From Nectonema munidae (taxonomy: Eukaryota > Nematomorpha > Nectonematoida > Nectonematidae), in contig JAUIRK010000855.1 in assembly GCA_030549495.1 (NCBI GenBank), positions 1,861,501-1,925,500 on the forward strand: a stretch of 64,000 bases of DNA, read 5' to 3'. Position numbers and translations under genes: made by a program. A model generated the notes under the pieces. The model made no database searches and was not told the DNA's origin. It saw nothing but the letters and a program-made list of their open reading frames with translations. This document shows positions 37,096 through 48,288 of the stretch, in pieces (the stretch's first letter is position 1; each line of letters starts with the position of its first letter).

Positions 37096-38299
37096 ACTGT
37101 TTTTATTATAAAAAGAATTGATTTGCATTCGATTTGCTTTCATTCCAATATGAATTATAATAATTATAAACAATTTTCTTTATCATAACCTCAAAAATTT
37201 ATTAGTCAAAAATATCAAAATAAATATTTTTTTGTCCAATTCCAAGAGTTAGATGATCTCAATGAAAGGAAGATACAGGAAACTGAAAAATCTAGGGGAA
37301 GTTCTATAATTTTGAAATCTAAAGAGAGCTATGAAAATGTTAGGTAAATTTATGAATGGAAATAACTAAACTGAGATTGCACATATCAGGCAGTTTAAGC
37401 AAAGAACGGGATTTGAAAGTCGGCGATGCATGTTCAAATTTATTTTGGAAAAAGCTTTTTTTGTAAGGAAATCAAAGACTACCGTTTAAATGAGGCAGGA
37501 AAACAGTTTTTTTAAAATTAAAAGTAAGGATTCAAAAGAGAACCTCTTTCTACAATGTTTTTAAAATCTCATATTGCAACCAAGTTTCTTAAGCTTAAAT
37601 GATTTATGTGATCGGATATATATGATTTGGAGATTTATTATTATTAAAAAAAACACACACACTTTTAGCACAATGAGTTGAGTACAAAATAAATTATAAA
37701 TCACTTTTTTTTTATGAATTTAATATAGTGAATTTCAAAAGGCCCATATGAGCCGCTTCCGTGAAAAAAACACTAATAATGTTGATAAAAAAAGAAAACA
37801 AAAATTTTTTTTAAAAAGGATAGAAGTAAACAAAGTTTTTCATTTGTTCTTCCTTCACTTCAATGAGATGCTTATTAATTAAATAAACGAATCAATCCAA
37901 TTTCTCCAATGCAGGATGAATAATTAGTTATCATATGGCCTGTGGATTCTTCAATACTCTTCAATGTGAACTCTCTCAAAGGCGATTTCAAAAATGTTAA
38001 AAATTTACACTTTGTTTGTTAAATTCTAAAATTTTACAAAATCTAAGTTATTTTACAAAGAGTGGATCGTTTTTTTTTCAAGGTTTTTTCCTGCTCATAG
38101 AAAAAGGTAAGTTTGTTGACCTAATATAATGTGAACTTCTTTTGCAAAAAGTTTATAAAATAAAAATATTATCTTGTTTTAGAAAAAGTGCTGCTAGAAA
38201 GCAAAACTTGCCTTTTTCCACTTCTAACTACTCTAGTTATGTATGATATGAGTTATAAAAGATTAATTAAATAATCATTTGTTAACTAATTTATTTATG
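37096..38299. other. A/T-rich sequence upstream of Shaw, nothing recognised
   Basis: No coding pattern; short AC run near 37651-37661. Confidence 0.5.
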
Positions 38300-38530
38300 A
38301 CTTGATTCATTTTTACATTAATTTTGAAAATGAAATCGACATTAAAACAAAATACATTTCATATTATTTACAGAATGAGAACTTTTTTTGCACTCCCTAT
38401 ATATTTTGTCTAAGTTATGAAATTAAAAAAGACAACATTGAACTGAAAAAAAACAAACTAGAATTAAAAACAGGAGAAACACAACTGAAAAAAAGAGCAA
38501 ATTAGACAAAACAAGCAAAAATAGTTGTAT
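38300..38530. mobile_element. Inverted-repeat element with heptad-like arms, copy 4 (diverged)
   Basis: The right half (38420-38516) reads on the + strand as heptads DNIELKK, NKLELKT, GETQLKK. The left half begins ATTCATTTTTAC at 38306. It ends about 200 bases before the Shaw start codon. Confidence 0.5.
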
Positions 38531-38743
38531 ATTCATTATAAAAAACCTGAAGTAACTTAGGGTGTGTACAACAAACCCAAATCTGCTCTACAATAAATTT
38601 CTCAACGTTTCCAATATTTCTCGTTCTTTAGGTCGTTAGCTATCTTTTCTTTCATCCAGTAAAAAAAGAATTTGACAAGAACAAAAAGACAAGCAACAGC
38701 AACAAAGACATCACAAATAAGAAAGCCGTTCGCCCATTCTTTA

Positions 38744-38929
38744 ATGTCCACCGTTGATGCTGAGAACAGAGTCGTCATAAACGTGGGAGGCGTTCGTCAC
38801 GAAACCTACAAAGCCACTCTCAAGAAAATCACCGCCACTCGTCTCTCCCGACTCACCGAAGCGCTGGCAAACTATGATCCCGTTCTCAACGAATACTTCT
38901 TTGACAGACATCCGAGTGTGTTTGCGCAA
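38744..38929 (+). CDS. Shaw: Shaw exon 1 (start, T1 domain N-terminal half)
   Basis: 62 codons from ATG to FAQ, containing [12 protein letters not shown] and FFDRHPSVF. Donor GTATCC, phase 0. A possible UTR acceptor (TTTCATCCAG) lies at about 38650-38659. Confidence 0.92.
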
Positions 38930-41538
38930 GTATCCTTCATTTTTTTAAATCCTCCTGTCTCCAAACAATTAAAACCTTATACCCTTAAAAACTCTGAAAT
39001 AAACGTGTGTTTTTTAATTGATTTTTTAAAAAAAAAACATTACAAAATTGATTGAAAATTCATCAATTTTTGTATTTTATATTGAGGTTTGGGTTCATTG
39101 AATCCTCTATTTTTCATTTTTTCAACAATAGTGATATTTTTCCGTTTTTGTTATAGTCGTTTTGTTATTGATAAATAAGTATGCAAATAAAAAATATTCA
39201 TTCCGTTTTCAAAAATTAGTATAAGAAATTTTCGTCATATGTGTAGTGGTGGAAAACTTTTTTTAAAAAAAATCTTCTTTTTCCGACATTGAATCGGTGG
39301 GCGATGTGGCTCTTCCAGCTCCTTCCTAATAAAGTCTTAGAGTTAGTCTCTTATTTGAGGTGATTTTTTCATCGTTAAAATTTATAAATGCTGATACTTT
39401 TTTGAACATTTTTCATTAATATATTTTTAATGATATTATGTTTTTATCAGAATGTGATGCTAAAGTTAAATTGCAAGTTCTTAATTTTTGTTTGAAAAAA
39501 TTGTCATCATCATAGCAGCCATGCCCATCATCTGTACTAAATAGTAAAAGAAATAATGTGTACACGCAATTTTACATCCTCAACCGGAATAGCATCCACA
39601 TCCCCAATTTTCAAACATCTTCCTTTTTTCTATAAACCAGAAAGTTTTTTTCGAAATTTTTCAATTTTTACTCATCTATTTCTTATCTCTAAATTTTTAA
39701 GAAGTATAAACCTTGTGTTTACTTAGTGCACATATGATACATCTCTAGTATTTATGTCTTGTATGCATTTTGTATTGCATAATTCATCCTTAAAATGAAT
39801 GATGTACTCACATGCACATGTGGTATTCCAAGTCAAATTTCAATATTCACTTAATTTGTCAAATTGATATAAATCTAAAAACGATATGCTCGTATTCATT
39901 ATTCCCAAAATATCTTTTGGTAGCATAATTCGTGGATAGAGCTATGCCACATCTCTTACGCTTTCTAGCGCTGTCCTTGATATACTTTTTTTCTCTCCTT
40001 CTTCGATACCTATTTTTCATTAATCCAATAAATCTTCTTCTACTCTAGATCCTGAATTACTACCGCACCGGCAAACTTCATTACCCCGTCGACGTTTGTG
40101 GTCCTCTTTTCGAAGAAGAACTCGAATTCTGGGGCTTAGACTCGAATCAGGTGGAGCCGTGCTGTTGGATGACCTACACCCAATACCGAGACACCAAAGA
40201 AACCCTGGCTGTCCTGGATCGCCTAGAGTTGGATGCGGAGAAGCCATCAGATGAAGAGATTGCCCGCATCTTCGGAATCGAAGAGGATTATTACTCCGGC
40301 ACCATCACACCCTGGAAAAGACTCCAACCAAAAATATGGGCTCTCTTTGATGAACCATACTCCTCCAAGTTTGCAAAGGTCTTTCTTTTCTTTTCTTTCT
40401 TTTTTTTAAAAAAAACTTTATTCATATTTATATTTTTAAGCGAGAAATTTGATTACATAAGTCACACTTTGATCATTTGGGTTAAAACCAGCTTTTTGAA
40501 ATCAAAGTGTCTCGTTTTGTTTTTAAATTTTTTTTGAACAAATGAAAAATTTTACATGTCAGTGATGGAAAGTAAATATACGAAGAAAAGCTCTCATTTT
40601 TGGGCCTTAACATTTCGAAAAGGGGGTGGGGGGGGGGGGGGGGTTCGAAACGCTTAAGAGGGAGCGAACACGACAATGATGGTGTCTTTGTTGAATTTCA
40701 AAATATTTCGCTATACTTCATTCTCTCTACGTATGAGAAAATTTTTTTTAAATATTTGGATAATTTCTTTCCTCTCTCGTAAGAGAATTTAATTTTCCCA
40801 TCAAAATTAGTGCCATTTTTTTGTTCATAATAAAAAAAACCTGATTTTGACAAAAAAAAAGGCTTTCTCCTCCTTAAACACATTAAAATATGGCAATTGA
40901 TACCGCATATACATATTCTCTTTTATCCTACTGATATATAGTTCTTAGAGTTTTGTTTAGGTCAAGATAACTCTGCAAAGAACCGCATTGAAGCGAAATG
41001 TGTAGTTTTATATTATCTGTGTACAAAAGCATCACATATATCTTTTTTTAGAATTTTTTTTCAATAAAAATAAATTTTTCATTATTTAGTTGGTAATATT
41101 TGATAACTTGGATTCCATTCCTTCCTTTTCTAAGCCAAGATCTTGGATTTCTAGGATTACCTACTTTTTAATCAAGTTTAAAGTTGGTAAAATCAGATAC
41201 CAAAAATTTGTTTCAAACCTAAAAGTTTAAACAATAAATAAAGGATTCAAAAGACTTGAGAACTGTAGAGCTTCTCGCGTAGAATCTAAGCTTTACTGAT
41301 ACAAACTAAATCTTTTGTAAATGTTTTTTGCTAACTTAATGATTGTTCATAATAGTCAGCCAAAAAATAATTAGTAAGATCCTAGACTTTGCTTCTAGCA
41401 TAAATGCATAAGCCGAACATTTGAAGAACACTGTTTTTCACATTGTTGCGATCAAGACATCTCTTATTTGAGAAAGCCTGGCGAGTAGGATTAGGAGTGA
41501 GAGTCGATTCAAGAGTAAAGAAGTTTTTCTACTCCATT

Positions 41539-41574
<36 letters not shown>

Positions 41575-44500
41575 GAATCTATCTTATTTTTAAGAACTAA
41601 CATGATATGATTTAATGTTGACATTTTATTTTAGCTTTTTCTTTCACTAAACCTTTTTTGTTTTTTAATTTTTTTATTGCTACATTTAATTGAAATTTGA
41701 TTAGTTCCACACAGTGGCGTAGCCAAAAAATGGAAGTTGGGGGGGGGGGGGCATGCAAGGAATTTAAGGGGCAAGCATATTGGAAATAAAATTATTGGGG
41801 GGGGGGGGGGGGGGCAGAAAAGGTATTTGGGGGGGGGGGGCAGAAAAGGTATTTGGGGGGGGGGGGCCCACTGCCTACGCCACTGGTTCCACAATATGGT
41901 AAAATTGTACTCACGGCTAATTTTCGGATTTTCCAAATCACACGTGTACTACATTCCTTTTTTTTCTGTTTCAGTTCATATCAGGCACATCTGTTTTCTT
42001 CATCATCGTGTCAATCCTATCCTTTTGCTTCAAAACTTATCCTGCCGCTCGAATCCCCGAAATTCGAAATGTTTCGATACAGATCGCCAAAAATATCACA
42101 GAGTGGACCATTGTCCAGATGAACGCTGAACCACATGCAGCCTTCATCTACATAGAGAGTTGTTGCAATTTTTGGTTCACATTCGAGCTCATCACTCGTT
42201 TCATCGTCTCACCGAATAAAGTAAGCACCGACGCACTACATTTTTGGAGGGCACATATGGCCCTAATTTTTTAGGAAAATCAGAGAACCGATCTCACACA
42301 AACTAATTTTTACTTTAAGTCCCCCCCCCTCCTTTTTACGTTATCCCAAGTTTTTTGATCGAAATTGAAAATTATTTATTACTGAAAAAACTATTATTAG
42401 AAACAAAAATTTTTTAAAAAAAAAAACCAATTTTCAGCCAATAACGTTAGTAATTGCTGCCGTCCAAAGCTATTACGGTCTCAAAATTTTGCTTTATCAT
42501 AAGACAAAGTGGTTCAGGTGAAGGTACCGTGTGATGTTTTCATCGAGTAGGCACACTTGCACGGTTTGTGTTGAACTATGAGCAAAGGTGGCTTGCTTGG
42601 TCCAGGATCGAACCCAAGACCTTGAGTTATTGAAATCCTGTATCTAACCAGCCTTAGTCACGCCCCTTTTATGGTTCATCATTTTGAGTTGGCAATACAC
42701 TCTTTACTTTAGCGTTGAGCATGTACGAGTAGCAATGGCGGATCCAGAAATTTCTTATAGGGGGGGGGGGGCGAAATCTATTTAAATTTTTTGCAATTTT
42801 GCTAAAAGTCTTCAGAAAATACGACAACTGTATTATGTCTTTTAGAATCACTAATTACCTATGTTTTCATATTTTTACATTATTTTGCCATGAATAAATT
42901 GCAAAAAGTTATTTTTATACATGTAAGGGTGTACATTAGTGAGGGAAATTTTCGTAGCCATTTTTCATAAGGGGGAGGGGGGCTAGGCCCATGAGGCCCG
43001 CCATTGACGAGTAGGGAGACTCAGCGTGTATTTACCATCACTTTCAACGTAAATTTTGTCTGGCCCACTTTTGTGTATTCTTGCATCGTCAAGAATAATA
43101 ATCCGCTCTCCATGTGTTCGTTTGAAACGTCTTCATGCATTTTAACAACAACAATAATAATCTCTTTCATAAAATCTTCCTTTGGTTTTCTATCATTGGA
43201 TAACACGCAACTTAGAAACATTTCTTCCACGATGAGAAGTGGGACAATGACGTCAGTACGGTTTCCTTTTTTGCTCAAGCTTGAGTGCCCTTCATATGCT
43301 GATTGAATCACCTTTCATCTACAAAGATAATGCCAGAGACTTTGGAGCAAATTCCCTGAACTCTAGTGAGTATTTTTTTCCCCCCATTTTAAGATCGAAT
43401 GACGGCTGTTCACTGATTCTTTGTTGCCATTTTTAGCATTATTTTGAGATGGTGATTTCTTTAAAATTCTCTTTAAAATTTCGGGTTGCCCACCTAAAAT
43501 GACGTTTATTAAAAAAAAATTTTTTTTCTTCAAAATCGAATCTATTCAATAATTTTGGAATTATCTTTTGAAATAAAATGTTATATACAATGGAAAAATT
43601 CTTCTTATATTGAGCAAAGCATTTTGTAACAGTTGCTAGTTTTCATTTGCGATTGAATGAAAATAGAACATGCAGGGAATCATTTTCATCTCCTCTCGTG
43701 TGTGTTCCTCCCAAGAATCAAGAAGCAGAAAAAGGCCTTAAAGTCTCAAGATGCTAATCTTGTATAATTCACGATTTCCAAATTTGCAGAGAAACATTAG
43801 AAATCTTTCAGAACGGCATCTCTCGATAAGCAGTAGCAAGAGGAGTTTCAAGAATCTTGTGCTCGTAACGCAATAGAGCACTGGAAGAAATTTTAGTGGT
43901 TGCAATCAAGCAATGCTTTGAATTAATGCCACGTGATAAACACAATATTTCAAAGCTTTGCTCAGTTCATTTCTTTTTGTTTTTCCGTTTTAACATGAAC
44001 AAACACACAGGAAACACACTAATAGAATATGGAGATGTTCTAAGAGGTTTATTTTTAAAAGCAAACTTCTAATCATATTGCTTTTGCGCTCTCCCCATTG
44101 ATTTGATTGAAAATACCTCAAATGATTTCAATAACTCTGAGTATAAGCGCCTGAATACACCACTGACATATGTGTCAAAATCGTATAGTGAATCTTCGAG
44201 TATTATTTCCTTTTTTTTTATTCAAAATTTAAGATTTATAAGCTTGACTTTAAAAATCGTCAAACTTTAGAAAACTTGGCAAAGTAGATTTAAATAAAAT
44301 CAGTTGTTTTGCATTTTTGAAGAATCCCTCAATAAATTGGAACGATTGCTTTCACATTTAAAATCGAAGAGATACTTCATTTCATTTTTGCAAGTTAAAC
44401 ACACCACATGTAACGTTTTGTTCACATTTCTTTGCATTTCCAACTCCTATACGTGAACTATAGGAACGCTCTTGTTTCATTTTTTACTTTAAAATCTTTA

Positions 44501-47500
44501 TGACGCGTGACCCTTGCCCTGATAAACTTGTTGAATGAATATTTAACGCCAAAACAAATTCTGAAATTGATTTCAGTTTAAAAAACTGGAGACATCTTTG
44601 CTGCTGTCCATCTTTCTATCGTTCGTTTTAAACGCGCTGAATATATTGAGTATGCTAGGAGTGAGCTAATTTACCATTTGTACTATGGAGAGAATTACAA
44701 ATTCATAATCAGAATCAGTTTCGTAAAACTTATAATATCGTGCCAGCACTGCTTTCAATAAAGCACCTTGTGATTTGCGTGTATGAGTGAAACTATCTTC
44801 TCCATTTTAGCTTCAATTCGTCAAAGCTCCTATCAACATCATCGACTTCATAGCAACGCTGTCCTTCTACCTGGACTTGTTGTTGAACAACACACAAGCG
44901 TCTCAAAACTACGACATCCTAGAATTCTTTTCCATCATTCGAATCATGCGTCTCTTCAAGCTCACACGACACTCTCCAGGCCTCAAAATTCTTATTCACA
45001 CTTTCAAAGCGTCAGCAAAAGAACTTCTTCTGCTAATCTTTTTCCTCATTCTAGGTTTGCTTTTTTTCATTCAAGCTTTATCTTTCAATCCCACGTTTTT
45101 AGGAAGAAGTTGACAGATCCTCATTTTGTGGGATAATTTAATTAAGCTTTAAAAACTTTTTTGTGTCTTTGACAAACCATTCTTTCGTATATCACGGTTT
45201 CTCTATTTTCTACGCAAACAGAATTTGACACAATGAAAAAAATTGAAATAGAATTGGGTCTGAACGAAAATGGGTAAACACATATGATATGTCTAGAAAA
45301 CCTTAGAGTTTTCGATTCTGATAGGATATCATTTGGAAATAAGATTTTGCGATAAAAAATGGTTTATAGCATAAATTACGCGCACCCCCAAAAATGTTGA
45401 TAAAAAATAGAATTTTAAAAAAAAATGAGAGCTATTCCAAAATTTTGATCAAAACTTTCCTATTTTCAAGCGGTTTTTTTTCAACAACCAAAGCTAACTG
45501 AAATATTTATTTTACAAACTAAAAATAATCCAAAAAAAAAGTGAATTTATCGATAAATATGACGATGTACTTTTATGTTCTAAGTAGCGATCCCAAGTCT
45601 ATCAACACGCATGAATTTTTGTTTAGGTGTTGTGATATACGCAAGTTTGATATACTATGCAGAAAGAACACAGTCAAATCCGCATAATGACTTCACCAGC
45701 ATTCCGATTGGCTTGTGGTGGGCCATCGTTACCATGACAACAGTTGGGTATGGGGACATGACGCCCAAAACTTACTTTGGCATGGCAGTTGGATCGCTAT
45801 GTGCTCTCACAGGTAAAGGAATTCTTCTTGACCCTTTGACTCCAAACGGAGACTAGTACGACAGATGAATTCCCGACTTCAAGGATATCCATCTTCCGAA
45901 CTTTGAAAAATTAATAATACTGAAACACATTTTACAAAATGTTTACTTTTGGAATGACGTATTTGACTTCTATCCTTTTTTGTTTGTTTTCCTAAGCTAA
46001 TTACAGTAAGACTTATTTATAATGATCAAAGATGAGGCCCATTGAAAGAGACTGTTTTATACAGATGACCGTTCTATTAGGGTTTTACTCTATTGCAGTT
46101 ATACTGAATCGCGATGTTGTAGAGTGGTCGGTATAGAGAAGTGACAGATAAGATAGGAAGCTATACCGTAATAAGTTAAAATAAAGTTTTTATTTAATAA
46201 ACCAGTTGCTTATTATATTTTTTTATGTAATTAAACTCTTTTTCCAATACTACTAATTAATTTAATTATATCATCCAAATAACTAAAGTATTTTAATTTT
46301 CTAGAGTTTATAATTCAAAATTAAAAAAGCTTCTCCTTGGGGTAAGTTACCCCTTTCAGAAATTCCAGCGTTACTAACCCCTTTGTCTAAAATTATACGC
46401 ACTATAGAGGTACAAAATTTGGCCAGACATTAAACCTTTTTAAATGTTATCATCGCTTTTAACTGACGCAAATGATATTTTGCCTTTAAGGTACTTTTTT
46501 TTACCTCAAGTTAATTAATCTATTCTCCTTATTCTCGGATAAAATGAGTTCAATTCGTGCTATATGGGCAGGATATATCTTGTGAAGTCAAAGAAAAAGA
46601 GTTTCCAAACTTTTATACTATTAAAAACTTTAATTCCTAAAGATGATTTCGCCCTCCATGCTTTTATCTCCAAATCCGACTCTCGCATCCAAATCTCTAA
46701 AAAAGAAAAGAAAAGTAGACGGCAACCACCCATAAGGACAACTACTCCCCATATGATAAGTACGGGAGTCGGAAATCCCATTCTCAAAATTTTTGATAGA
46801 GCTTAAAGTTCTATCCTAAAGTCTTAAAGTTTAAAGTTCCAAACTAAAAATAATATAAGTATATCTAACCTTATAGCATTTCCTTTAGGGGTCGTGCACA
46901 TATGGCGGTGATGAACCCTGCGCGCCACATGATAAAGCGAGATACGAAAGCAAAGTTTATTTGAGGAACATATGCTGGAGCGAAATGAACAAAATTATTG
47001 AATATTATTTCAAAACTGATTTTTTGACTAAAATAAATCCGAAACAACCCATTTCAAGAGTTATAGAAGTAATCAATAGAATTTTTTAAATCGCTTGCTA
47101 GCACATATGTTGCACAAATATTCTCTTTAACAAAATTTGTAGTTTTCATTAAGATTAGAGTGACATAAATTTTGACGGATAAATCCGCTAGTTTTGACAA
47201 TTAAATTTTTTCCTCAATTTGATTGACACGAGCTAAACCAATTTCTAAATGACCCTTAATGTGTAAAATTTTGGAAAGCTATTGTCGAGGTTAGTGTAGA
47301 ATTTGCTTTGGTGTTAGGGTTAGGGTTGAAGTTAGGTTTAGTGTTAGTTAGCGCAATCGTTCATACATGCGTACATTTTTTGACACTCTTGACACAAAGC
47401 TTCCTATTTATTTGTATTAATACACGTCTGACAAAAAAACAACTAGACATATAGCATGTTCACTTTAAGTTCGTCTTTTTTCATTTTAATTTCGTCTTTT

Positions 47501-48288
47501 TTCTTTTCAAGTTCGTCCTTGTGACTTTAACATTAAATCCGTTTCAAAAGAATGTTCAAATTAAAAAAAAACTAGGAACTATTTTTCCAAATTTCAAGAT
47601 ATTTTTTACTTTTAGGTCTATATAAGAAATGTAAAAACATACAAATGCATAGATAAAAAATTAAAAGCCTTCTGTTCACTTATCTGTTCTCTTGGAAAAA
47701 AAACGTTCCAACTATTTATAAAAATTCGAAGAAAACAATTTTCTAAAAAAGTTACATAAAAAGTTAAAAAAAAACATTCCTAATTTCTTTGCTTCGGCGT
47801 CAGGCCATTAATTGTGTAAAAAAGCCTTCCGTTCTCTCATCTCTATGATACAATCTAATATGATGTGGAATGCGTAGTTGTCCTGCTACCACCAATTTCA
47901 CTTGATGATGCCGAAAGGAATGTGTGACCATTGCGTGCTTTTTTGAACAGGAGTGCTGACGATTGCTCTTCCAGTTCCTGTTATCGTGAGTAACTTTGAA
48001 ATGATATACTCGCATTCCCAAGCCCGTTCTCAGCTGCCCAAAAAGCGGAGAAGAGTTTTGCCGGTGGAACAAGTATGATCTTCTTTTCTTCTTCCCAATT
48101 TTCTCATCTTTTCTTCTTCTTCTTCTTCTTTTTCTTCTCAGCCCAGAGCAAAGCCGATCAACATGATGAGTAATGTGCATTCTCTAAAACCGCATTCCAA
48201 ACAACAATCCCTTTTAAATGAAGCACAACAACCTCTGAAACAATCTCCAGGTAGGGAATCTTTTTTTTCGATGTGCAAATTATATTAA
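38744..48288 (+). CDS. Shaw: Shaw-type (Kv3-class) voltage-gated potassium channel
   Basis: Plasma-membrane K+ channel alpha subunit, tetrameric. Exons: 38744-38929, 40049-40378, 41975-42220, 44811-45054, 45627-45812, 47951-48072, 48142-48250; all phases join (0,0,0,1,1,0), giving 474 codons plus one base. T1 domain 8-105 carries the zinc motif H-x5-C-x20-CC (H73, C79, C100, C101) of non-Shaker Kv channels. S1 about 173-193; two N-x-S/T sites in the S1-S2 loop; S2 about 226-249; S3 about 262-279; S4 289-313 with R298, R301, K304, R307, spacing as in Drosophila Shaw and shorter than vertebrate Kv3; pore TVGYGD 374-379; S6 with PVP 405-407; [13 protein letters not shown] after S6. The first in-frame ATG is 38744; no inactivation-ball extension. 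The last exon reads through to TAA 48286-48288, or splices at G48250|GTAGGG to a downstream exon. Arthropod Shaw by recalled alignment. Confidence 0.93.
40049..40378 (+). CDS. Shaw: Shaw exon 2 (rest of T1, zinc site)
   Basis: Acceptor TACTCTAG; 110 codons from [10 protein letters not shown] to SSKFAK; donor GTCTTT. Contains all four zinc-site residues and VEPCCWMTY. Confidence 0.95.
40379..41974 (+). other. Shaw intron 2 with hAT MITE and poly(G)
   Basis: Holds a 16-base G run at 40628-40643, a GATT repeat at 41549-41573 and the short hAT element at 41712-41885. No nested gene recognised. Confidence 0.7.
41712..41885. mobile_element. Non-autonomous hAT element, perfect 8-bp target duplication
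   Basis: Ends CAGTGGCGTAGCCA and, inverted, CAGTGGCGTAGGCA. Flanks GTTCCACA (41704-41711 and 41886-41893) are identical. The 174-base interior is largely poly(G), including a run of 18 at 41797-41814, and a short tandem (GCAGAAAAGGTATTTG). It ends 89 bases before Shaw exon 3. Confidence 0.92.
41975..42220 (+). CDS. Shaw: Shaw exon 3 (S1-S2)
   Basis: Acceptor CTGTTTCAG; 82 codons covering S1 ([12 protein letters not shown]), the glycosylatable S1-S2 loop and S2 ([11 protein letters not shown]). Donor GTAAGC. Confidence 0.95.
42521..42667 (-). repeat. tRNA-derived SINE, copy 2
   Basis: On the - strand: GGGGCGTGACTAAGGCTGGT head resembling an A box, GGTTCGATCC B box, and 3' end CACACGGTACC. 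Confidence 0.8.
42733..43006. mobile_element. Non-autonomous hAT element, perfect 8-bp target duplication
   Basis: Left end CAATGGCGGATCCAG, right end CCCGCCATTG (inverted). Flanks ACGAGTAG at 42725-42732 and 43007-43014 are identical. Left end shares 15 bases with the 16487 element; both carry poly(G) inside. Confidence 0.92.
43021..43311 (-). other. Open stretch, possible nested exon, unassigned
   Basis: 96 codons without a stop on the - strand, bounded by a plausible acceptor (CAATCAG|CATATG) and donor (GTGATG|GTAAAT), antisense inside Shaw intron 3. The opposite strand is also open for 100 codons, which argues for composition rather than coding. No domain recognised. Confidence 0.15.
44811..45054 (+). 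CDS. Shaw: Shaw exon 4 (S3, S4, S5 start)
   Basis: Acceptor TCCATTTTAG; covers [31 protein letters not shown] and the S4-S5 linker; ends after the first base of a Gly codon, donor GTTTGC. Confidence 0.95.
45055..45626 (+). other. Shaw intron 4
   Basis: A/T-rich, nothing recognised beyond splice sites. Confidence 0.75.
45627..45812 (+). CDS. Shaw: Shaw exon 5 (S5, pore)
   Basis: Acceptor TTTTGTTTAG; completes the split Gly codon; holds LIYYAER and the pore helix and filter MTTVGYGDM. Donor GTAAAG. Confidence 0.96.
47196..47460 (+). repeat. Dispersed repeat with TTAGG-like words, copy 3
   Basis: Best copy of the telomere-like portion: GTTAGGGTTAGGGTTGAAGT then TAGGTTTAGTGTTAG. Also AATGTGTAAAATTTTGGAAA, TTTTTTGACACTCTTGACAC, CTATTTATTTGTATTAATAC and final CTAGACATAT. 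Confidence 0.75.
47462..47525. repeat. Half-copy of heptad-arm element
   Basis: Three 21-base units (AAGTTCGTCTTTTTTCATTTT-like). Read on the - strand they give heptads [19 protein letters not shown]. No partner arm seen. Confidence 0.5.
47951..48072 (+). CDS. Shaw: Shaw exon 6 (S6 and KKRRR segment)
   Basis: Acceptor [25 protein letters not shown] then [14 protein letters not shown]. Donor GTATGA opens a 69-base intron, far shorter than the others. Confidence 0.95.
48142..48250 (+). CDS. Shaw: Shaw exon 7 (cytoplasmic C-terminal tail)
   Basis: Acceptor TTCTTCTCAG after a TTC-repeat pyrimidine tract; begins PRAKP, continuing the conserved VEQPR, then a polar Gln-rich tail to QSP. Possible donor GTAGGG; without it 12 more codons lead to TAA at 48286-48288. 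Confidence 0.85.

Larger units (their letters stand above)
42221..44810 (+). other. Shaw intron 3 with SINE and hAT MITE
   Basis: Contains the SINE at 42521-42667, the MITE at 42733-43006 and an unassigned stretch open on both strands at 43004-43311. The remainder is A/T-rich with nothing recognised. Confidence 0.7.
45813..47950 (+). other. Shaw intron 5 with dispersed repeats
   Basis: Holds copy 3 of the TTAGG-word repeat family (47196-47460) and a half-copy of the heptad-arm element (47462-47525). Confidence 0.7.

Noticed and set aside
38672-38743. In-frame extension upstream of the Shaw ATG
   Set aside because: No ATG in the extension; it is likely 5' UTR. ATG 38744 puts the T1 domain at the position usual for Shaw.
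41631-41936. Pro-rich 101-codon frame
   Set aside because: Made by the poly(G) tracts of the hAT MITE read on the opposite strand.
44783-45136. 117-codon frame overlapping Shaw exon 4
   Set aside because: Shadow frame; the real exon is the 44811-45054 frame with S3-S4 motifs.
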